Shown here piece by piece: positions 26,050 through 35,268 of a DNA stretch of 64,000 nucleotides (position 1 is the stretch's first letter; each line of letters begins with the position of its first letter). The notes beneath the pieces were generated by a model that made no database searches, was not told the origin of the DNA, and saw only the letters and a program-made list of their open reading frames with translations. This DNA comes from an uncultured Francisella sp. (lineage in GTDB: Bacteria > Pseudomonadota > Gammaproteobacteria > Burkholderiales > Neisseriaceae): positions 1 to 64,000 of the forward strand of contig CALUCM010000005.1 in NCBI GenBank assembly GCA_943914555.1, read 5' to 3'. The position numbers and the translations under genes were made by a program.

Positions 26050-26394
26050 ACTTGGCTGACCGAAAATGCAACATCAAAATTAGGTTTAAATCTATCTATT
26101 TTTTAGATTTGCAATTTCACTCAAACATAATTTTAAAGCTATTTAAGGATTAATAAATCGCAAAGTTCTCCCTTAAAGTTACTGCTAACCTTAACCACTC
26201 ATCATGACTAAAAATATAAAAATTTAAATGCTAGTTTCTCTGTTTTCTTGATGACTGATATACTTTACAGCAGCATCTATTGCCAACCTTTCATTTTTGG
26301 AGATGGAGTAGTTGCATTAGCATCTATCCTTTATAAATTTAGTTGAGAGAACTCAGAGATTTAATTAACTTCTCTAACATAGATAGAGGGCCAC

Positions 26395-27006
26395 TTGCAA
26401 AAACAACTAGGTTTATTTGGCGGAACTTTTAACCCTGTGCATGATCATCACGTGTTGATGGCAAAGGCTTTTTTGACTACTTTTGCACTTGATCATCTTT
26501 TAATTATTCCCGCTGGTATTGCTTATCATAAACAAGAAAGTAATGAGATTGCTTCTGCTACACACCGCTATCAAATGTGCCAACTCGCATTCTCTTCTTT
26601 GCCAAAGACCAGTGTCTCTACAGTTGATTTAGAACGTAAAGGAAATACTTATACCTATGATACTTTGACTGTTTTGCGTCATATTTACTCTGAATATCGA
26701 TTTTTATGGCTATTAGGAAGTGATGCTTTTTTACAGCTTGACCATTGGTATCGATATCAAGAGGTGATTGCGATGACCGATTTTGTAGTAGCAATACGAC
26801 CACCTGCAAAAAAGCAAGATTTATTTGTATTTAATCAACAGCTTGATCCCCAAGCACATTATTACTGTTTGTCTCTACCTGCTTGTGCATTAAGTGCAAG
26901 CTCCATACGCCATAATATCACTCAGCATTGCTTTGATGAGAAAAGCGTGCCAGCATCGGTAAGAGACTATATTAAAGAACACCATCTATATTCAGACATA
27001 ATTTAA
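26395..27006 (+). CDS. nadD: NadD, nicotinate mononucleotide adenylyltransferase
   Basis: 203-residue enzyme that makes NaAD from NaMN and ATP. The N-terminal GLFGGTFNPVH and the C-terminal ASSIR motif (ISSSxIR type) identify it. It starts at TTG with AGAGGG just upstream; no in-frame ATG would keep the nucleotide-binding loop. Oddity: the (H/T)xGH motif reads HDHH at residues 16-19, so the glycine is replaced by histidine. Leads the nadD-rsfS-rlmH operon, the standard order. Confidence 0.92.
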   Translation: MQKQLGLFGGTFNPVHDHHVLMAKAFLTTFALDHLLIIPAGIAYHKQESNEIASATHRYQMCQLAFSSLPKTSVSTVDLERKGNTYTYDTLTVLRHIYSEYRFLWLLGSDAFLQLDHWYRYQEVIAMTDFVVAIRPPAKKQDLFVFNQQLDPQAHYYCLSLPACALSASSIRHNITQHCFDEKSVPASVRDYIKEHHLYSDII

Positions 27007-27015
27007 AGGAGTTTA

Positions 27016-27390
27016 ATGTTAGTTTTATCTTCTATTGACAATCATATTGTTCGTTTAATTATAAAAACTCTGCAAGAAGTCAAAAGTGAATGTATTAAAG
27101 TAATCGATGTCAGAGAGCAAACTGTCCTCTTTTCCCATATGATCATCGCAACTGGCGTAAGCTCTCGACAAGTACGTGCCATGGGTCAAAAAGTTGTGCA
27201 AGCGTTAAAAGAAAACCATTGCGATAGCTTAGGCGTAGAAGGCCTAGAAAATGGCGAATGGGTATTGGTAGATGCAGGTGATGTCGTGCTGCATGCGATG
27301 CTACCTGCTATCAGACAATTTTATGATTTAGAAGAACTATGGGAAGAAAGCTACGATAATAACTATTTATCAAAAACAAATACGCAGTAA
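27016..27390 (+). CDS. rsfS: RsfS, ribosomal silencing factor
   Basis: 124-residue protein that binds L14 and blocks 30S-50S joining in starvation. Family blocks VIDVREQTVLFSHMIIATG, SRQVRAM, GEWVLVDAGDVVLHAML, and YDLEELW are all present. Preceded by AAAGGAG. Its stop overlaps the rlmH start by one base (TAATG). Confidence 0.96.
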   Translation: MLVLSSIDNHIVRLIIKTLQEVKSECIKVIDVREQTVLFSHMIIATGVSSRQVRAMGQKVVQALKENHCDSLGVEGLENGEWVLVDAGDVVLHAMLPAIRQFYDLEELWEESYDNNYLSKTNTQ

Positions 27391-27857
27391 TGAAATTACA
27401 TATTATCGCTGTCAGCCAGAAACAAGATTCCTGGGTAGAAGAGGCATCAAACGAATATATAAAACGTTTCGGAGTAGATTATGCCCTAGTGCTTAAAATG
27501 ATCAAACCAGCAAAAAGAAAAGAAGGTCGAAAAATTGCATCTTTATTAGGAGAAGAAGAACAGAAAATTAAGGCTGCTTTACCCCACCGTGCACATCCAG
27601 TAGTAATGGATGAAACAGGCAGAGCAATGAATTCCATAGCCTTTGCTAAGTTACTGCAATACTGGGAACAACAGTCATTAAGCCCTTGTTTTATCATTGG
27701 TAGCGCTGATGGTGTCAGCGAAAACTTAAAAAAACAAAGCACTTTATTGCAGCTTTCTGAATTTACCTTACCACATGGCCTTGCTAAAGTGATTTTAATT
27801 GAGCAACTTTATCGTGCGGTATCTATTATTAAAGGCTTACCTTACCACCGCGATTAA
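27390..27857 (+). CDS. rlmH: RlmH, 23S rRNA pseudouridine-1915 N3-methyltransferase
   Basis: 155-residue SPOUT methyltransferase acting on helix 69 of 23S rRNA. FIIGSADGVS (SAM loop), LPHGLAKVILIEQLYRA and the C-terminal LPYHRD are diagnostic. One-base overlap with rsfS. Confidence 0.97.
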   Translation: MKLHIIAVSQKQDSWVEEASNEYIKRFGVDYALVLKMIKPAKRKEGRKIASLLGEEEQKIKAALPHRAHPVVMDETGRAMNSIAFAKLLQYWEQQSLSPCFIIGSADGVSENLKKQSTLLQLSEFTLPHGLAKVILIEQLYRAVSIIKGLPYHRD

Positions 27858-27942
27858 CTTCATCCTCATAATTTTTCCCTAACTGAGTCTGAAATTATGT
27901 CATAAATGCTACAATGCGGCTTTTTGTCATTAATATATCGGC

Positions 27943-28677
27943 ATGTCTGAAACAATTCGCTTGAATAAACGACTCTCTCAACTAGGCTATTGTTCTCGGC
28001 GAGAAGCTGACGAATATATCCTAAAAAACTGGATATTAGTCAATGGTCAAGTGGCTCATTTAGGACAAAGGGTCAACAACCAAGATGTTATCGAAATCAA
28101 ACACCAAGCCAAGCACTCACAAAAGAGAAAAATGACTATTTTACTCAACAAACCTATCGGATATGTTAGTTCACAGCCAGAAAACAATTATCCTTGTGCA
28201 AGCAAGCTAATTACGATGAACCGCTATTTTCCCTCAGCCGCCAGTTATAAAATCAAGCCCACTTCGCTGCAAGGCTTAGCTCCTGCTGGAAGATTAGATA
28301 TTGATTCCACTGGCCTTTTGGTCTTAACTCAAGACGGGCGCATTGCCAAGATGTTGATTGGTCAAGATAGTCCTATTGAAAAAGAATATTTAGTCACAGT
28401 ACAAGGACAACTAAGCGCGCAAGGCTTGGCTCTCCTTAATCATGGGCTTTCTTTGGATACAGAAGTTTTGCGACCTGCTAAAGTGAGTTGGCATGACCCC
28501 AGTAAAAGACAACTTAAATTTATTTTGAGGCAAGGTAAAAAAAGACAGATTCGCCGCATGTGTGAACAAGTGAATTTACGTGTGGTGTACCTAAAACGCG
28601 TACGTATCGGACAGATTCACTTGAGCGATTTACCTTTAGGTAGGTGGCGTCTTCTTGAAGGTCATGAATATTTTTAA
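27943..28677 (+). CDS. RluF/RluB-family rRNA pseudouridine synthase
   Basis: 244-residue enzyme with an N-terminal S4 RNA-binding domain (about 5-60: RLNKRLSQLGYCSRREAD) and an RsuA-type catalytic domain. Catalytic Asp is in AGRLDIDSTGLL. QGKKRQIRRMCEQVN closes the fold. The overall order best fits RluF (U2604 of 23S rRNA), but RluB/RsuA cannot be excluded. Separated by 85 nt from rlmH. Confidence 0.85.
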   Translation: MSETIRLNKRLSQLGYCSRREADEYILKNWILVNGQVAHLGQRVNNQDVIEIKHQAKHSQKRKMTILLNKPIGYVSSQPENNYPCASKLITMNRYFPSAASYKIKPTSLQGLAPAGRLDIDSTGLLVLTQDGRIAKMLIGQDSPIEKEYLVTVQGQLSAQGLALLNHGLSLDTEVLRPAKVSWHDPSKRQLKFILRQGKKRQIRRMCEQVNLRVVYLKRVRIGQIHLSDLPLGRWRLLEGHEYF

Positions 28678-28757
28678 AAATTTCAATCTTTAATTAAAGT
28701 GGCGCTCCAATATTTCTGAAATACTAATAAATCTTTACCTAAATCCATACTTTATTA

Positions 28758-28786
28758 TTGTCAATCAATGTCATCATTACTACAGT
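28758..28786 (+). promoter_or_regulatory. Weak promoter candidate before metE
   Basis: TTGTCA, 17-nt spacer, TACAGT, 140 nt before the metE ATG. No SAM riboswitch or MetR-type palindrome could be recognised in the 248-nt leader. Confidence 0.3.
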
Positions 28787-28925
28787 AATTTTAATTCTTA
28801 TGGGATGAACACTATCAAAATGAATACAATTATTTCCATGCTAAAATGTTTAGGATAGACTTGACAAGACAGTGCTTGCCTATTGCCCTTTAGCGATTAA
28901 CTTTAAAAATTTAAGGAATGCGATT

Positions 28926-31199
28926 ATGACCACTACCCACATCACCGGCTTTCCACGCATCGGAGCTAAAAGAGAACTAAAATTTATTTTAGAGCAATTT
29001 TGGCAAGGCAAAGTTTCGGCCGAAGATGTTTTTGCAGTTGGCCAACAAATCCGAGCATACAATCGTCAACTTCAACAAAAAGCAGGCATTGACTTATTAC
29101 CGGTGGGTGACTTTAGTTATTATGACCAAGTATTAGATGGCTTAATATTAGTAGGTGCTATTCCCAAACGTTTTGGTTTTGATGTTAATCATCTTACTTT
29201 ACAGCAGTATTCAGAGTTGGCTCGTGGTAATGCACAACAGCCTGCACTAGAAATGACCAAATGGTTTGATACCAATTACCATTATCTGGTACCAGAATGG
29301 CATGTGGATACTGAATTTCACCCTATCACTCAACCATTAATCGCACAGATAGAAGAGATTAAAAAAACAGGTGTGCGTTTTAAGCCTACACTTATTGGTC
29401 CAGTTAGCTTATTGCACTTAGGTAAAAGTAAAGAAGAAAACTTCTCTCCCCTAGCTTTGTTGCCCAAGCTTATCAAAACCTATCAACAGATTATTGAGGA
29501 ATTAACGCAAGCGGGTGCAGAGTATATTCATTTGGATGAGCCAATCTTGGCACTATCTTTGCAAAATGACTGGCTAGAAGCTTTTAAAAAAAGCTATCAA
29601 ACTCTATGTCTGACTAAGACCAAACTAATCATCGGCACTTATTTCGCCTCTGTAGTAGAACAACAGATGTTATTAAAACACTTACCCATTGCTGGGCTAC
29701 ATCTTGATCTCATCAGAGCTCCTGAGCAACTCAATTATTTTCTACAAGATTGGCCACAAGATAAAATCTTATCTTTAGGAATAATCGATGGACGAAATAT
29801 TTGGAAAACTGATCTTAACCAAGTGTATCAAAACTTAAATGATGCCAAACAAAAATTAACGGATAGATTGTGGCTCTCAACCAGTTGTTCCCTATTACAT
29901 ACCGCTCAAGACCTTGCTTTAGAAGAAAAATTAGACCATAGCCTCAAACAGCATTTGGCTTTTGCGGTACAAAAATTGGATGAACTTACTTTGTTAAAAA
30001 AAGCCTTAGATGAAGGGCAAGAAAGCGTCCAGGCAGAATTTGCTGAGTGCGCACGCATCATGCAAATAAGACAACATGACCCACGCGTTCATAATACAGC
30101 TGTGCAAGAAAGATTGGCTAGACTCTCTACTGATTGTGATCAAAGAAAAAACCCTTTTTCTGTAAGAGAAAAATTACAACACAAACGCTTAAAACTGCCA
30201 TTACTACCGACAACCACTGTTGGTTCCTTCCCACAAACATCAAGCATCCGTCAGGCGCGTGCTCAGTACAAAAAAGGGAAATTGTCTTGCCAAGATTATG
30301 AAAAACAAATGCAAGAAGAAATCCGCCAAATGGTGGATATTCAAGAAGAACTTGATATTGATGTTCTGGTGCATGGAGAGCCAGAACGCAATGATATGGT
30401 GGAATATTTTGCTGAACAGTTAGAGGGTTATCTTTTCACTGGATTTGGATGGGTGCAAAGCTATGGAACCCGATGTGTCAAACCGCCCATTATCTACGGT
30501 GATGTGAGCCGCCCGCAAGCAATGACTGTTAACTGGTCTACTTTTGCGCAAAACCTAACACAAAGGCCAATGAAAGGAATGTTAACTGGACCAGTAACTA
30601 TGTTGCAATGGAGTTTTGTACGTGATGACATTCCACGCAGTAAGGTGGCAGAGCAAATCGCTTTGGCATTAAATGATGAAGTACGGGATCTAGAAAAAGC
30701 TGGCATTCAAATTATCCAAATAGACGAGCCGGCCTATCGTGAAGGTTTGCCTTTACAGCGCAAGGACTGGGATAATTACTTAAGCTGGGCAAGTCGAGCA
30801 TTCCGTTTGACCTCTAACGGCGTGCAAGATGAAACGCAAATCCACACACACATGTGCTATTCCGATTTTCAGGACATTTTGCCAGCCATTGCAGCTATGG
30901 ATGCAGATGTGATTACCATGGAAACCTCACGTTCTGATATGGAACTTCTGGACACATTTATGGAATTTAATTATCCCAACGAAATTGGCCCAGGTGTCTA
31001 TGATATTCATAGTCCACGCGTACCAACCATTGAAGAATTACGTCATTTAATAAAAAAAGCATTGCAAGTAATTCCAGCAGCACATTTGTGGATTAATCCT
31101 GATTGCGGGTTAAAAACCCGCAGCTGGGAAGAAGTCAAACCAGCACTTGCTAATATGGTGAAAGTGGCCAAACAATTTCGCGAGGAACTAAGTCAATAA
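28926..31199 (+). CDS. metE: MetE, cobalamin-independent methionine synthase
   Basis: 757-residue zinc enzyme that methylates homocysteine from 5-methyl-THF-glutamate. Zinc ligands His642 and Cys644 (HTHMC) and Cys727 (PDCG) match E. coli numbering within one residue. The N-terminal TTTHITGFPRIGAKRELK is standard and marks ATG at 28926 as the start, with AAGGA upstream; the frame reaches back to 28872 but that extension is not part of the family. metF and metR are not adjacent. Confidence 0.97.
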   Translation: MTTTHITGFPRIGAKRELKFILEQFWQGKVSAEDVFAVGQQIRAYNRQLQQKAGIDLLPVGDFSYYDQVLDGLILVGAIPKRFGFDVNHLTLQQYSELARGNAQQPALEMTKWFDTNYHYLVPEWHVDTEFHPITQPLIAQIEEIKKTGVRFKPTLIGPVSLLHLGKSKEENFSPLALLPKLIKTYQQIIEELTQAGAEYIHLDEPILALSLQNDWLEAFKKSYQTLCLTKTKLIIGTYFASVVEQQMLLKHLPIAGLHLDLIRAPEQLNYFLQDWPQDKILSLGIIDGRNIWKTDLNQVYQNLNDAKQKLTDRLWLSTSCSLLHTAQDLALEEKLDHSLKQHLAFAVQKLDELTLLKKALDEGQESVQAEFAECARIMQIRQHDPRVHNTAVQERLARLSTDCDQRKNPFSVREKLQHKRLKLPLLPTTTVGSFPQTSSIRQARAQYKKGKLSCQDYEKQMQEEIRQMVDIQEELDIDVLVHGEPERNDMVEYFAEQLEGYLFTGFGWVQSYGTRCVKPPIIYGDVSRPQAMTVNWSTFAQNLTQRPMKGMLTGPVTMLQWSFVRDDIPRSKVAEQIALALNDEVRDLEKAGIQIIQIDEPAYREGLPLQRKDWDNYLSWASRAFRLTSNGVQDETQIHTHMCYSDFQDILPAIAAMDADVITMETSRSDMELLDTFMEFNYPNEIGPGVYDIHSPRVPTIEELRHLIKKALQVIPAAHLWINPDCGLKTRSWEEVKPALANMVKVAKQFREELSQ

Positions 31200-31397
31200 T
31201 CATAAACAGTCAAGTGCCATACTACCAGCACCATGCGCCTTTATACGGTTTTTTTTGCATGATCAAACTACCCTAAGTGATTGGCCATACATCTGTTTCG
31301 GATAAAATTAACGGTTTTACTGCTGGCAGTATGCTTTTTGGCATAATGACTGTTCTGAACCGAATATCCACCATTCCTGACCGACTATTAAGCTTGC

Positions 31398-31427
31398 TTG
31401 AAAATTAAGAATAAAAATCGGTAATAT
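31398..31427 (+). promoter_or_regulatory. Promoter candidate for pilY1
   Basis: TTGAAA, 18-nt spacer, TAATAT, 38 nt before the pilY1 ATG. Matches are moderate. The rest of the 265-nt spacer after metE shows no gene. Confidence 0.35.
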
Positions 31428-31464
31428 TCTAAACTAGAAAGACGGCTTAAAGTAGGTCACCGAT

Positions 31465-34400
31465 ATGTTCAAAACCCATTTAAAAAGACTATCTCAAACT
31501 TTATTATTAATTTCGTCCTTCTGTATGGGCGCCTGGTTAAAAGCGGATACCCCGATAACAGACTCAACAACTCCCCCTGCGAATGCACAGCCTTCTCTTA
31601 AAAAAGACAAAATAACAGGTGGTGGTGACTCTAATCATTTTGCACCAGTTCCTTTTGAATACGCATCTTTAACGCGGCCAAGTGTTAAACCGAATTTAAT
31701 TTTCTTGATTGATAATTCCTCATTTTCTCTCCCCATCCAACCACAAACAATCGTTGGCAATATCGTACAAGACCCTCAAGTCATTAAGCGAGCACGAGTT
31801 GGTATTGCCTATGTATATGCCGACACTCATCCCTTTTTTACTTGGTATATAAACCCCAAGTTTTGGAGCTGTGTGATCGCTAATATCGGTGGTGATGGCG
31901 GAGCAGGCATCCCCGCTTGTCTTCCTTTGCTGGCAGATCAAACTCAGGATATTTTGATCAACTCACATAAAGGCACATTAGAAGTCAAGCTAAATGACCT
32001 ATTTGCCAACTTAGTTGAAGTAGAGGCTTCTTTAGCAGGGAGCGCCTTAAATAATAGTCTTTTACCCAGTGGTCTTCCTGTTGTGACCCGTCGTTACTAT
32101 GAAATTACCCGTGAAATTCGTGGCTTACCGCCGCAACACTCTTTTTTAGATCGCCCCCAAGATGCCAATGCCTCCGATACAGCAGGCGGAGCATTAGCAC
32201 CTATTTTAAATGGATTAAATAATCCAGTAGTTGAAGCGCTCATAAATCTAGTACCCGTAATAGGCCCCCTCTTGAAAGGGCTGATAGCTATTGGCAAGGA
32301 CATCATGCATCTTGTTGGCAAGGTACCAACTTATGAGCCTTTATTTCAAGACGCCATGCTTTATCGCTGTCAACCAAATATTGTTGTGGTTTTATCGCCT
32401 AGCGTGGTGGGTAATGCAGCCATCGCTCCAAAAACTTCCAAAGCCTTAGCAGATTTAGTACAACAGCTTTCAAAAAATTTACCGGTAGATCCAGTCACTG
32501 GTCAAACAATAGATCTCTCGCATTACATACCCAAACCCGATCTCAATCCCTTGACCATACCAGAAGATGATACACTAGTGCGTAGCTATATTTATCGAAA
32601 AGGAAATAAAACACTCACCTTTGATGCATGGAATACTCAAACTGAACAATATGGCACTAATGGTTTAGCCTTTTTGAGCACTTTGTTTAATCAAACCGAC
32701 TTAAAAACTAATGGTATTGATGGCGATGGGCAAAGCTGGGATAGTGCTGATTTTCCTTTGCAAAACATTACAACAATCACTGTGAATACTACTGCAGTTC
32801 CTCTTGTACATCCGCTTGGCTTACCTGTTTGGTTGCTGCTGGTTGGCTTTCCTCCTTTACCAACTGTTAATGACCCATATCTAAGTGTGGCAGCCTCTCC
32901 TTTATGGATCGCTGGTATTCCCATTGCCTACTTCAGAGGTATGGACGGCAATAACACCATTAAGCAAGCAGTAATAAACAAAATTATGGCAGTGAACACC
33001 CAAGGTTTCTCTCCTGCTAGTTCAACTGTTTTATATAAAATAGATCCATTTAACGGTATTTCTGCCTATCTTAATACTGGTAAATGGTCCAGCAGTTTGC
33101 GTCTTTATCCTTTAAAGAAAAAACATGAAGAAGAATATGACTATACTGCTGAATCAAGTGACTGGGTAACTCCTAACTTTGGCTTACAAAAAGTGATTGT
33201 TTCTGACGGTCTCAAAGCGCCTTATTTTCTCAAAGCAGATACAGCCTTAAATACCTGGATCATGCGTCCACGCGATATTTCGGACAAACAAATTAATGAA
33301 AAATTCCACAGCAATTTGCGTGATCGCTGCACTGGTGAGGCTACTGGAAATTGTGCTGACAGAATGATGGGGGACATCATTAACACCCCCATTTACGCTA
33401 TTGACATTGATGAACATCGCAATCGCTATAATAATCCCTATCCCCAATTTTTAGTCACTGCTGCTAATGATGGGATGGTACATATTTTTAAACATACTAT
33501 GAACAGCACTAATCCGTATACCTTAGCTCTTGATTTTATTCCAGGAGCCGCTAAAAGAAACGGCAATGCAACTGTATGGGATTCTCTACCTGCTCGTGCC
33601 GATGCAACGTATGGAACACACAAATTAAATCCACATCAATATTTGATCAATGGTGGCTTAAGCTATATGGGCAGCACATTTAAAGTATGTAACGGAACTA
33701 GTTTATGCATACCTTCTCGCTCACAATTATTTGCTGTTGGTTCTTATGGGCAAGGAGCTCGTGGTTTATACGCCTTTAATATTGGGGGTAAAAAATTTGG
33801 CTCTAATGAACCGATTGCTGTTTCGAGAGACTCGTCAGACGCTTGGTTAAAAGAAGTGCCCTTATGGGAGAGTGGAAGTGATAAATATGGCATTAGTACG
33901 CAAGAAAATGGTGATGAAACAAAAAAGGCGCATCATAGTTTAGGTTTCATTATGGGTACGCCAATTCTAGCCAAAGTATCCATCAATCGAGAAAAAAATA
34001 ATGAATTAGATCAAATGAAACCAAAAAATGGTGGAGACACACGCTATGCTGTCTTTACAAACGATGGCTATTTTTCAGAAGATAAAGAACCAACATTATA
34101 TGTATTTGATGTGTTAGGAATCAGTACGCATGCAACAACTACAAGCAGTGGTGCGCAGCAATTCTCTTTCCAACAAGATGATAAAAATAAAGGCAAATTG
34201 ATTGCTAAAATCTCTGTACAGAGTGATTGTCATTGTAAAGAAATTACTAATCGCCAAAGTCTCTCCCCGCCTGCAGTGGTCGACGTTGATGGTGATGAAA
34301 TAGCTGATATTGTGTATGCTGGAGACTATCGAGGTAATCTGTATCGATTTGATTTGCGTCAAGCAGATCCTAGTCAATGGAAAGCCACTAAAATCTTTGC

Positions 34401-35268
34401 TGCAGGACAATTGGATCGACAAGGCCGTCCGAGTCAACCCATCACCACCGCACCTGTGGTATATCGACTCAATGAAACAGGTTCTCAATACGTTGTCATG
34501 TTCGGTACAGGTAGCGATCTTTTCCAAGATGATCTAACTGCTGGAAATTACCGTCTTAACACCAGTCAACAAACTTTATATGGTATTTATGACGACCTTG
34601 ATAAAGATGGTGAGCAATTAACTCCTGTAACTAGAGCAGATTTATTGAAACAATCCATGACTGTCCGCTCAGGAAATTTCAAAGGGGAAACACGTCAAGT
34701 ATTGATGATGAGTGATCAGCACATGACTCCTAGCTACAAGGGTTGGTACATTGACCTAACCAATGCTCCTGGAGAACGCATCGTAAAAGAAGGTAAAGTA
34801 ACTGGTCATTCAGCCTTCTTTACCACTCGTGTTTATAGTGGAAGACTTGGTCCAGGGATTATTTATGCGCAAGCTTGTAGTAATCCTGTGACAGCTGGTA
34901 GCTATGGTTATTTACTTGGTATTAACCCCCGCACCGGAGGACGTTTAAAACGCAGTATGGTCAACTTAAATAAGATGATCGAGCAATACGATAAAAGCAA
35001 GAGTAATAACTTTATCTCAGGCTTTAAGTTAAACGGTGTGCCCTCACAATTAAGTTATAGCATTGTTGGGCAAGCAAGTGTAACCAATCGCTCAGGTCAG
35101 TTCAAAAGTGGTTGGGAAAATCTCGATTTTAAAACTTATATCAAAAACAAACATTATGATGAAGGTCACCTTTTTCTGACAAGTAACAAAAACGAGTACT
35201 ATGTCATTTCTGCTATGCAGCCCAACTATATCCGCGTTAAAAAACTTAATTCCCGCATTATCTTCTAG
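31465..35268 (+). CDS. pilY1: PilC/PilY1-type type IV pilus tip protein
   Basis: 1267-residue secreted protein for pilus assembly and adhesion. Signal peptide about 1-27. A von Willebrand A-like start NLIFLIDNSSFS at 77-88 has a degenerate MIDAS (DNSSF instead of DxSxS). The C-terminal half (from about residue 640) is the PilY1 beta-propeller, with PIYAIDID, FVTAANDGMVHIFK-like blades, and a calcium loop DVDGDEIAD at 940-948. A second DxDG loop (IDGDGQSWD) lies near 415. It is longer than neisserial PilC (about 1040). Its last four bases overlap lnt. No minor pilin genes are adjacent. Confidence 0.92.
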   Translation: MFKTHLKRLSQTLLLISSFCMGAWLKADTPITDSTTPPANAQPSLKKDKITGGGDSNHFAPVPFEYASLTRPSVKPNLIFLIDNSSFSLPIQPQTIVGNIVQDPQVIKRARVGIAYVYADTHPFFTWYINPKFWSCVIANIGGDGGAGIPACLPLLADQTQDILINSHKGTLEVKLNDLFANLVEVEASLAGSALNNSLLPSGLPVVTRRYYEITREIRGLPPQHSFLDRPQDANASDTAGGALAPILNGLNNPVVEALINLVPVIGPLLKGLIAIGKDIMHLVGKVPTYEPLFQDAMLYRCQPNIVVVLSPSVVGNAAIAPKTSKALADLVQQLSKNLPVDPVTGQTIDLSHYIPKPDLNPLTIPEDDTLVRSYIYRKGNKTLTFDAWNTQTEQYGTNGLAFLSTLFNQTDLKTNGIDGDGQSWDSADFPLQNITTITVNTTAVPLVHPLGLPVWLLLVGFPPLPTVNDPYLSVAASPLWIAGIPIAYFRGMDGNNTIKQAVINKIMAVNTQGFSPASSTVLYKIDPFNGISAYLNTGKWSSSLRLYPLKKKHEEEYDYTAESSDWVTPNFGLQKVIVSDGLKAPYFLKADTALNTWIMRPRDISDKQINEKFHSNLRDRCTGEATGNCADRMMGDIINTPIYAIDIDEHRNRYNNPYPQFLVTAANDGMVHIFKHTMNSTNPYTLALDFIPGAAKRNGNATVWDSLPARADATYGTHKLNPHQYLINGGLSYMGSTFKVCNGTSLCIPSRSQLFAVGSYGQGARGLYAFNIGGKKFGSNEPIAVSRDSSDAWLKEVPLWESGSDKYGISTQENGDETKKAHHSLGFIMGTPILAKVSINREKNNELDQMKPKNGGDTRYAVFTNDGYFSEDKEPTLYVFDVLGISTHATTTSSGAQQFSFQQDDKNKGKLIAKISVQSDCHCKEITNRQSLSPPAVVDVDGDEIADIVYAGDYRGNLYRFDLRQADPSQWKATKIFAAGQLDRQGRPSQPITTAPVVYRLNETGSQYVVMFGTGSDLFQDDLTAGNYRLNTSQQTLYGIYDDLDKDGEQLTPVTRADLLKQSMTVRSGNFKGETRQVLMMSDQHMTPSYKGWYIDLTNAPGERIVKEGKVTGHSAFFTTRVYSGRLGPGIIYAQACSNPVTAGSYGYLLGINPRTGGRLKRSMVNLNKMIEQYDKSKSNNFISGFKLNGVPSQLSYSIVGQASVTNRSGQFKSGWENLDFKTYIKNKHYDEGHLFLTSNKNEYYVISAMQPNYIRVKKLNSRIIF

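Larger units (their letters stand above)
25435..26394. other. Long gene-free stretch between porin and nadD
   Basis: About 960 nt, very AT-rich, with no reading frame I can support. It holds porin promoter signals, inverted repeats (ACTTAG/CTAAGT around 25567; TCTTTAA/TTAAAGA at 25753-25771), a perfect palindrome at 25778-25792, and a strong terminator at 26020-26049 with no gene attached. No tRNA is recognisable. Confidence 0.7.

Noticed and set aside
28678..28925. SAM or cobalamin riboswitch before metE
   Set aside because: The leader is AT-rich and lacks the conserved boxes or the terminator stem of either class.
34114..34527. 137-codon minus-strand frame inside pilY1
   Set aside because: Antisense to the PilY1 propeller domain; composition looks like a shadow.
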